Assembly (NCBI GenBank): GCA_046299555.1
Contig: JBKBHS010000001.1
Location: forward strand, 1,116,001-1,180,000
Source: CALKJP01 sp046299555
GTDB taxonomy: Bacteria; Bacteroidota; Bacteroidia; JACCXN01
Direction: 5' to 3'
DNA length: 64,000 nucleotides
In this document: piece by piece, positions 58,666-64,000 of the stretch
Position numbering within the stretch: position 1 is the stretch's first letter
How the letters are laid out: every line of letters starts with the position of its first letter
The notes under the pieces: model-generated
Told to the model about the DNA's origin: nothing
The model's input: only the letters and a program-made list of their open reading frames with translations
Databases searched by the model: none
Translations under genes and position numbers: made by a program

Positions 58666-60204
58666 TTACTTAATCCCGTGCATGTACTTTTTAAGGATTG
58701 GAGAAATGGCTGCCAGTAAAACACCAAAGCCTAAGCCCATCCAAAGTAATAAGGAAAACAATTCGTTGTAATTGGCTAATGCTACAGAGCTGTCAGCTAC
58801 TTCGCCTTCAATGGTTTCTACACTGGCTATATTGGCAAGTAAAGCGGCAATGTATTCAGAACCTGCTGTTGCCAAGAACCATGTTCCCATCATTACACCA
58901 ACTATGCTTTGAACAGAAAGTTTTGTAACAGCCGATAATCCTACCGGAGATAAACAAAGCTCGCCAAATGTGTGTAACAAATATGCTCCTACCAACCAAA
59001 TCATAGCAACTTTTCCTGCATCATCAGCAAATTTTATTCCCAGTACCAACATGCCAAATCCTAATCCTGCCAATATAATTCCAAAAGCAAACTTCATGGG
59101 AACATTTGGATTGAGCTTTCCTAATTTAACCCAAAACCAAGCTAATATTGGTGCAAAAATGATGATGAAAATAGCATTTAAACTAAGGAATGAAGAAGCC
59201 GGGATTTCTTTAGCATTAATAAAACTTAAATTGATACTCCTATCAATAATCCTATCGGCAAAGAGATTCATGGAAGTATAAGCTTGTTCAAACAATGCCC
59301 AAAATATAACAGTGAAAATAATGAGTACAATTAAAACGCCCATTCTTGCTCGCTCAATTGGATTACATTTCGCAATTAAAAACCAAGCCAAGAAAACTGC
59401 AGCTGCAATGGATATGGTAGTTAAGGTATAACCAACTACAACATGGTATTGCACCATTTGCCAAGCAATAAATACACCACCAATACCTCCTAAATAAATT
59501 AACCATTCGCGAGAAATTAATCCACCTACTTTTTCTTTTAAGACAGCAGGATTACTTGGCTCAGCTTTCCCCATCAGGAATTTTTGCCCCCAAAGGAATG
59601 TGATTAAACCTCCAATCATACCAATGCCGGCAGCGCCAAATCCATAACTCCATCCGTAGTTTTCGCCCAGCCATCCACAAATAATGGTTGCCAATGCAGA
59701 ACCTAAATTAATACCCATGTAAAAAATGGTAAAGCCTGAATCTCTTCGTGGATCACCTTCTTCATACAATGCTCCTACGATAGTTGAAATGTTTGGTTTT
59801 AGAAATCCAACACCCATAATAATTAATGCTAAGGAAAAATAAAATACCTGTAAGGCTCTCTCATCTCTTACAATACTATCGTTCTCCATGTAAGCTTGAT
59901 GACCTTCATAAGCCATACCAAGATGACCTAATACAAGTAAAATAGCTCCAAAAGTTACTGCTTTTCTAAAGCCTAAATATTTATCAGCCAGCATTCCGCC
60001 TATTACCGGCATAGCGTAAACTAATGCTGCATAGCTACCTACTAAATGATTCCCTTCGTTATCGCTGAAAAAATGATATTTGGTTAAATAAAATATCAAT
60101 AAGGCTTTCATACCATAGAAACTGAAACGTTCCCACATTTCGGTAAAAAAGCAGATGTATAAGCCTACAGGATGCCCTAATAAATTTTTTTGTTCGTTGC
60201 TCAT
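58666..60204 (-). CDS. POT-family proton-dependent oligopeptide transporter 2
   Basis: 512-residue di/tripeptide:proton symporter. The POT motif is EMWERFSFYGMKALLIFY at the N-terminus, with GGMLADKYLGFRKAV and FYMGINLGSALATIICG following. About twelve transmembrane helices. It lacks the extra helices and soluble insertion of transporter 1. Its ATG is 27 bp behind the dipeptidyl peptidase IV gene, so the peptidase and transporter very probably share one mRNA: the periplasmic peptidase releases dipeptides and this protein takes them up. Confidence 0.95.
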   Translation of the reverse strand: MSNEQKNLLGHPVGLYICFFTEMWERFSFYGMKALLIFYLTKYHFFSDNEGNHLVGSYAALVYAMPVIGGMLADKYLGFRKAVTFGAILLVLGHLGMAYEGHQAYMENDSIVRDERALQVFYFSLALIIMGVGFLKPNISTIVGALYEEGDPRRDSGFTIFYMGINLGSALATIICGWLGENYGWSYGFGAAGIGMIGGLITFLWGQKFLMGKAEPSNPAVLKEKVGGLISREWLIYLGGIGGVFIAWQMVQYHVVVGYTLTTISIAAAVFLAWFLIAKCNPIERARMGVLIVLIIFTVIFWALFEQAYTSMNLFADRIIDRSINLSFINAKEIPASSFLSLNAIFIIIFAPILAWFWVKLGKLNPNVPMKFAFGIILAGLGFGMLVLGIKFADDAGKVAMIWLVGAYLLHTFGELCLSPVGLSAVTKLSVQSIVGVMMGTWFLATAGSEYIAALLANIASVETIEGEVADSSVALANYNELFSLLLWMGLGFGVLLAAISPILKKYMHGIK

Positions 60205-60231
60205 TTTAAATTTTGTTTCGTTGTTGTAACA

Positions 60232-62412
60232 TTAAATATTTCTAACAATAAAATCTGTCATTAAAGTATATAAATGTAAGCGCGTTGTGCCGCCATAAAT
60301 ACCATGATTTCTATCAGGGTAGGTAAATTCTTCAAATTGTTTATTGGCTTTAACCAGTGCATTTATCATTTCAGCTGCGTTTTGATAATGTACATTATCA
60401 TCAGCTGTACCATGAATTAATAAATATTTTCCTTTTAATTTTTTTACATGATTGATGGGAGAATTTTCATCATATCCGCTTGCATTTTCCTGAGGAGTGC
60501 GCATATAACGTTCTGTGTAAATAGAATCATAAAAACGCCAGTTAGTTACCGGTGCAACTGCAATAGCTGCTTTAAATACATCCGCACCTTTTGTTATACA
60601 AAGCGATGACATGTATCCGCCATAGCTCCATCCCTGAATTCCAATTCTGTTTTTATCTACATAATTTAAAGTTCCTAAATATTGCGCAGCTGCAATTTGA
60701 TCTTCGGTTTCTAATTTGCCTAATTGTAAGTAAGTACACTTTTTAAATTTCTCACCTCTAAATCCTGTTCCTCGATTATCAACCGAAACAACTATGTAGC
60801 CCATTTGAGCTAATAGTTGATGCCATAAATAATTGGGCCCATCCCAGCGATCATTTACAGTATTATGTCCAGGCCCTCCGTAAACGGTCATAAATACCGG
60901 ATATTTTTTAGTTGCATCAAAATTATGAGGCTTAATCATCCAGGCATTTAGTGTTACATCATAGTTGGTTTTAATGGTAAAGAATTCTTTTTTGCTGAAA
61001 TTATAATTTTTCAAGGTGTTTTTTAAATCAGCATTATCTTCTAAAATGCGTATAAGTTTTCCATCAGAACTGTGTAGGGTTACAGTTTGTGGGGTATTTG
61101 CATCAGAATGATAGTTTACAAAATATTTAAAACTCTTGCTGAAAAAGGCGTTATTAGTGCCTTTGTTGGGTGATAGTTTTTTCTTTCCGCTTCCGTCTAA
61201 TTTAATGGCATAAACATCTCTTTCCATTGGACTTGATTCGGCTGAGATGTAGTAAACTGTTTTAGTTTTTTCATCAATACCCAATAAATTATCAATATCC
61301 CAATCGCCTTTAGTTATTTGATTAACCAGTTTCCCTTCCATGTTGTATAAATACAAATGATGAAAACCGCTTTGTTCGCTCGACCAGATAAAATGTTGCT
61401 TATCTTTAAGAAAGGTTAGGTTATCAGTAATTTCTATATATGCATCATTTTTTTCTGATAATAAAATTTGTGTTTTTCCGCTTTCTGCATCAGCCAACAT
61501 TAAATCTAACTTGTTTTGCCAACGGTTCATACGAATAAACGAAAACTTACCGGGAATTTCTGTCCATTTTAATCTTGGTATGTATTCATATTCGCCTCCA
61601 TCTATAGCAACAGTTTTGCCTGAATTAATGTTATAACAGTGAAGTTTTACTTTAGCATTAACTTCACCTGCTTTAGGATATTTAAAACGATAATCTTTTG
61701 GATATAAATTCCCTTGATAGATTGGCATGTTAAATTCTTTTACGGCACTTTCATCAAATTCGTAAAATGCAATGTACTTTCCATCAGGGCTCCAAAAAAA
61801 TGCTTTATCGAATGAAAATTCTTCTTCATAAACCCAATCTGTTGCACCGTAAATAATATGATTGTATTTTCCGTTAAACGTAATTTGCGTTTCTTTTTGT
61901 GCATCTACATCAAACATAAATAAGTTGTTGTCCTTTACATAAGCAACTTTGTTTTCGGTTGGTGAAAAGTTTGCTAAACGAACTTTTTCTTTATTGGCAA
62001 TTGGCGCAATTTTCTTGCTTTTTAAATCTACCACCCAGTAATTTGATTTGGTCGAATGGCGAAAAATCTGTTCTGTTTCGGTTGAAATTAAAACCTTTGT
62101 CTCATTAGTATTAAAGGCATATTCATCAAATTCTAATGGTTTACCTTCAAATTTTAAATCGCCAGGTAATAATAATGTTTTTACAAGTTTTCCTGTTTTA
62201 AAGGAATATTGCTGTAAATAAGGTCCATCTTCTTTGTATTCTAAGGTGGTATAATGTTCACCATCATTCATGGAGTTAATACCGGTAACGGTTTTGGAAG
62301 CAAAGGTTCTGCTTGCCCATATATCCTCCAATTTAAGTTCTTTTTTGCTTTGCTGCGCAATTGAAAAATGCGTAATTGCAGAAATAATTAATAGTGCTAT
62401 GAATCTTTGCAT
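60232..62412 (-). CDS. dipeptidyl peptidase IV (S9B)
   Basis: 726-residue exported serine peptidase releasing N-terminal X-Pro and X-Ala dipeptides. Signal peptide MQRFIALLIISAITHFSIAQ. The N-terminal eight-bladed propeller includes the DPP IV-specific double-Glu motif DWVYEEEF that holds the substrate's free amino group. The hydrolase domain has the nucleophile in GWSYGGYMS, the Asp in HGTADDNVH and the His in DRNHGIYGG. Length is normal. It precedes POT transporter 2 and is divergent from the GlcD-like oxidase (87 bp apart). A peptide-scavenging role fits the pairing. Confidence 0.94.
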   Translation of the reverse strand: MQRFIALLIISAITHFSIAQQSKKELKLEDIWASRTFASKTVTGINSMNDGEHYTTLEYKEDGPYLQQYSFKTGKLVKTLLLPGDLKFEGKPLEFDEYAFNTNETKVLISTETEQIFRHSTKSNYWVVDLKSKKIAPIANKEKVRLANFSPTENKVAYVKDNNLFMFDVDAQKETQITFNGKYNHIIYGATDWVYEEEFSFDKAFFWSPDGKYIAFYEFDESAVKEFNMPIYQGNLYPKDYRFKYPKAGEVNAKVKLHCYNINSGKTVAIDGGEYEYIPRLKWTEIPGKFSFIRMNRWQNKLDLMLADAESGKTQILLSEKNDAYIEITDNLTFLKDKQHFIWSSEQSGFHHLYLYNMEGKLVNQITKGDWDIDNLLGIDEKTKTVYYISAESSPMERDVYAIKLDGSGKKKLSPNKGTNNAFFSKSFKYFVNYHSDANTPQTVTLHSSDGKLIRILEDNADLKNTLKNYNFSKKEFFTIKTNYDVTLNAWMIKPHNFDATKKYPVFMTVYGGPGHNTVNDRWDGPNYLWHQLLAQMGYIVVSVDNRGTGFRGEKFKKCTYLQLGKLETEDQIAAAQYLGTLNYVDKNRIGIQGWSYGGYMSSLCITKGADVFKAAIAVAPVTNWRFYDSIYTERYMRTPQENASGYDENSPINHVKKLKGKYLLIHGTADDNVHYQNAAEMINALVKANKQFEEFTYPDRNHGIYGGTTRLHLYTLMTDFIVRNI

Positions 62413-62499
62413 AAAATTTTCTATTATTGTTTGAATTAAGAATTTCGAAAGTAATCAAAATTTTTATTTACAAGCTAGTTTCAAAAAATCATTCCTTGC

Positions 62500-63903
62500 A
62501 TGAAATATCATAAAATTTCCAAAGACGACATTCAATTTTTTGTGGGTATAATAGGAAACGAAAATGTGTTTATTGATAAAGAAAGTCTTTTAAACTATTC
62601 GCATGACGAAACAGAAGATTTGTCTTTTCTACCTGAAGTTGTTCTAAAACCTAAATCAGCAGAGGAGATTTCGAAAATTTTAAAATATTGTAATGAACAT
62701 TTGATTCCGGTTACTCCACGAGCTGCAGGTACAGGATTAAGTGGAGGAGCTTTGCCTGTAATGGGAGGTGTATTATTATCGATTGAGCGATTAAATAAAA
62801 TAATAGAAATTGATGAACGTAATTTGCAAGTTATAACCGAACCGGCTGTTATTACACAAGTTCTTCAAGAAACAGTAGCTGCCAAAGGATTGTTTTATCC
62901 TCCAGATCCATCAAGCAGAGGTAGTTGTTTTATTGGAGGTAATGTATCTGAAAATGCCGGGGGTCCCAAAGCGGTTAAGTACGGAGTTACTAAAGATTAT
63001 GTATTGAATCTCGAAGTTGTGTTGCCAAATGGAGAAATTGTTTGGACAGGAGCTAATGTTTTAAAAAATGCCACAGGCTATAATCTTACACAATTAATGA
63101 TTGGTAGCGAAGGCACTTTAGGAATTATTACCAAAATAGTTTTAAAATTAATTCCATTGCCTCAGCATAATTTATTAATGTTGGTTCCATTCTTTTCGGC
63201 AGAAAAAGCCTGTGAAGCTGTATCTGCAATATTTAGAGCAGGAATTACTCCTTCTGCATTAGAATTTATGGAGCGCGATGCTATTGACTGGACTTTGCGT
63301 TTTGTTGATAATGTTAATTTGCCGGTTAAAGATGAAATTCAGGCGCATTTATTAATAGAAGTAGATGGTAATAATTTGGAAACTTTAATGATTGATTGTG
63401 AAAAGATTTCAGAAGTTGTGATGCAATTTGAATGTGATGAAATTTTATTTGCTGAAAATGAAAAACAAAAAGAAGATTTATGGCGATTAAGGAGAAGGGT
63501 AGGAGAGGCAGTAAAATCTCATTCAATATACAAAGAAGAAGACACCGTTGTGCCACGCGCTGAATTACCTAAATTACTTAAGGGAGTGAAAGAAATTGGG
63601 AAAAAATATGGTTTTAAATCGGTGTGTTATGGGCATGCCGGTGATGGTAATTTGCATGTAAATATTATTAAAGGAGATATGAGCGATGATGCTTGGAATA
63701 ATGAATTAACAAAAGCCATTAGAGAGATTTTTCAACTAACAGTTTCTCTTGGAGGAACCCTTTCAGGTGAGCACGGTATCGGCTATGTCCAAAAGGGGTA
63801 TATGGATATTGCCTTTAATCAGCAATTAATTGATATTCAGAAGCAAATTAAAAAAATCTTTGACCCTAATGAAATTTTAAATCCGGGTAAAATTTTTGTT
63901 TAA
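62500..63903 (+). CDS. GlcD-like FAD-linked oxidase (glycolate/D-lactate dehydrogenase type)
   Basis: 467-residue flavoprotein of the VAO/PCMH family. The FAD-binding segments are PVTPRAAGTGLSGGALPV (about residues 74-91), PPDPSSRGSCFIGGNVSENAGG and ATGYNLTQLMIGSEGTLGIIT. The cap domain includes GHAGDGNLHVN and the C-terminal LSGEHGIGY. It oxidises a 2-hydroxy acid such as glycolate or D-lactate to the keto acid; which one cannot be decided from sequence. Complete for a single-subunit enzyme, with no GlcE/GlcF partner next to it within the window. Confidence 0.93.
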   Translation: MKYHKISKDDIQFFVGIIGNENVFIDKESLLNYSHDETEDLSFLPEVVLKPKSAEEISKILKYCNEHLIPVTPRAAGTGLSGGALPVMGGVLLSIERLNKIIEIDERNLQVITEPAVITQVLQETVAAKGLFYPPDPSSRGSCFIGGNVSENAGGPKAVKYGVTKDYVLNLEVVLPNGEIVWTGANVLKNATGYNLTQLMIGSEGTLGIITKIVLKLIPLPQHNLLMLVPFFSAEKACEAVSAIFRAGITPSALEFMERDAIDWTLRFVDNVNLPVKDEIQAHLLIEVDGNNLETLMIDCEKISEVVMQFECDEILFAENEKQKEDLWRLRRRVGEAVKSHSIYKEEDTVVPRAELPKLLKGVKEIGKKYGFKSVCYGHAGDGNLHVNIIKGDMSDDAWNNELTKAIREIFQLTVSLGGTLSGEHGIGYVQKGYMDIAFNQQLIDIQKQIKKIFDPNEILNPGKIFV

Positions 63904-63983
63904 AACATGTTAATAGAATATAGGCAACCTTATATTATTATATCGTTTATAATTTGAATTTTCGAAAATAAAATCTATCCAAT

Positions 63984-64000
63984 AATGAAAAAAATATTAC
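63984..64000 (+). CDS. start of a further gene, cut by the window edge
   Basis: ATG AAA AAA ATA TTA at the right edge reads MKKIL, the usual beginning of a signal peptide in this genome. Only five codons are visible, so this is a weak call. Confidence 0.35.

Noticed and set aside
1..64000. CRISPR array, prophage, insertion sequence, rRNA operon or toxin-antitoxin module
   Set aside because: None was seen: no regularly spaced direct repeats, no transposase, integrase, Cas or phage-type protein, and no rRNA motifs.

Overview
The window is AT-rich (roughly one third G+C), densely packed chromosomal DNA from a member of the phylum Bacteroidota. The grounds are: two proteins with type IX secretion (T9SS) C-terminal sorting domains; a TonB-dependent receptor with the usual N-terminal carboxypeptidase-like domain; BatA-E aerotolerance genes; DUF3078 and DUF6089 families; a bacillithiol-linked YtxJ; lipoproteins with short Bacteroidota-type lipoboxes; and many exact TAnnTTTG -7 promoter elements in front of genes that lack Shine-Dalgarno sequences. 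The order or family cannot be fixed from sequence alone. There is no phage, integrase, insertion sequence, CRISPR array or rRNA; most of the window is ordinary core and metabolic genome.

Layout. 1-5.9 kb: ornithine aminotransferase, shikimate kinase, an S9A prolyl oligopeptidase lipoprotein and a DUF885 lipoprotein. 5.9-8.8 kb: a TPP riboswitch with an extra helix, followed by a lone TonB receptor, so probably an outer-membrane thiamine-compound importer. 8.8-12.3 kb: uvrB, a sterol-desaturase-like hydroxylase and the RuvX/YqgF gene. 12.35-12.74 kb: a gene-free, GC-richer stretch with nested long-range inverted repeats, the least explained DNA here. 12.8-21.1 kb: peptide deformylase, a TPR lipoprotein, rsgA, a frameshifted dtd, a PyrR-like phosphoribosyltransferase, a patatin, a metallo-beta-lactamase-fold hydrolase, a frameshifted DUF3078 gene, a BamA/TamA-like barrel and ung. 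21.2-28 kb: a 41-residue lipoprotein translationally coupled to ytxJ, osmC, a conserved barrel-like protein next to lipA, a large T9SS Asp-box protein and gap. 28-34.2 kb: a paraoxonase-like lipoprotein, an ABC exporter and truA in overlapping order, a DUF6089 protein, GNAT and CaiB/BaiF genes, and tRNA-Leu(GAG). 34.3-37.8 kb: both methylmalonyl-CoA mutase subunits.

37.8-46.1 kb is the complete moxR-DUF58-batA-E operon with overlapping genes. 46.3-54.6 kb is a heavy-metal efflux operon: a His-rich small exported protein, a CzcA/CusA pump fused to its outer-membrane factor, a lipoprotein adaptor and, 16 bp behind it, a T9SS-secreted protein. 54.7-56.8 kb holds TauE/SafE, a small HTH/coiled-coil protein, an exported thioredoxin and a MaoC hydratase. 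56.8-62.4 kb has two POT-family peptide transporters, one directly behind a dipeptidyl peptidase IV gene, forming a peptide-scavenging unit. The window ends with a GlcD-like FAD oxidase and the first codons of another gene.

The features most worth following up are the structured element at 12.35-12.74 kb, the riboswitch-receptor pair, the coupled mini-lipoprotein/ytxJ pair, the pump/outer-membrane-factor fusion with an internal signal-peptide-like segment, the tRNA placed 14 nt before a coding gene, and two single-base frameshifts (dtd, DUF3078).
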